Source: Lachnospiraceae bacterium MD335
GTDB lineage: Bacteria > Bacillota > Clostridia > Lachnospirales > Lachnospiraceae
Assembly: GCA_000403335.2 (NCBI GenBank)
Contig: KE159629.1
Span: 516,437 to 574,609, forward strand
Length of the DNA: 58,173 nucleotides
Reading direction: 5' to 3'
Positions 58,159 to 58,173 of this stretch are shown here, piece by piece. Position numbers and translations under genes: made by a program. How positions within the stretch are numbered: position 1 is the first letter of the stretch; the number at the start of each line of letters is the position of its first letter. The notes below the pieces were generated by a model, which saw only the letters and a program-made list of their open reading frames with translations, searched no databases and was not told the origin of the DNA.

Positions 58159-58173
58159 TTACGGAAATATTAC

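Overview
The window looks like chromosomal DNA of an anaerobic, low-to-mid GC Firmicute of class Clostridia, most likely a Lachnospiraceae (relatives of Roseburia, Eubacterium or Butyrivibrio). Grounds: strong AGGAGG ribosome sites, a T-box leader before pheST, a Firmicute-type 6S RNA, spore-type enzymes (SpoIID, SleB-like hydrolase), CheV, ATP-type PEP carboxykinase, and many lipoproteins and two-component systems. No rRNA or species marker is present, so the assignment is inference.

Layout. 1-6.2 kb: an acidic repeat protein (cut by the left edge), a Sir2-like protein and CheV, then a membrane protein / response regulator / histidine kinase / lipoprotein operon. 6.3-13.2 kb: single genes (SGNH hydrolase, cytidylate-kinase-like protein, CbiT-like protein, secreted metallo-beta-lactamase-fold hydrolase, PH-domain protein, low-Mr phosphatase, AAA ATPase). 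13.3-17.7 kb: two complete aconitase-superfamily pairs (LeuC/LeuD type) with a lipoprotein gene between the subunits of the upstream pair. 17.8-26.2 kb: housekeeping (Ham1-like pyrophosphatase, hotdog thioesterase, phenylacetate-CoA ligase, PilZ protein, QueA, PheT/PheS with a T-box). 26.2-38.3 kb: YihY, SpoIID, 6S RNA, a second two-component system, PckA, aminopeptidase P, threonine synthase. 38.4-40.8 kb: a scrap yard of decayed genes (zinc-ribbon protein, SnoaL-like, SymE-like, TnpV-like) around an intact acetyltransferase/DUF1349 pair. 40.8-47.2 kb: SleB-like hydrolase, an AP2-repeat protein, a degenerate GH25 protein, an orphan BlaI-type repressor, a K+/H+ antiporter operon with two very small membrane proteins, and tRNA-Thr(CGU). 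47.4-53.0 kb: a TetR-controlled five-gene operon (SCP2 protein, alpha/beta hydrolase, free-standing condensation-type acyltransferase, acyl carrier protein, acyl-activating ligase). 53.2-58.2 kb: MscS channel, DUF1015 protein, small proteins, and a MATE exporter / Nim-like operon behind what looks like a leader-peptide attenuator.

Most promising points: the ligase-ACP-condensation operon with paired operators; the leader peptide plus terminator before the MATE gene; a palindrome GACAC-NN-GTGTC found four times, twice inside coding sequence; two families of dispersed hairpin repeats; and an AP2 protein that looks like a tamed homing endonuclease. All positions and motifs were read by eye; no homology search or folding program was run.
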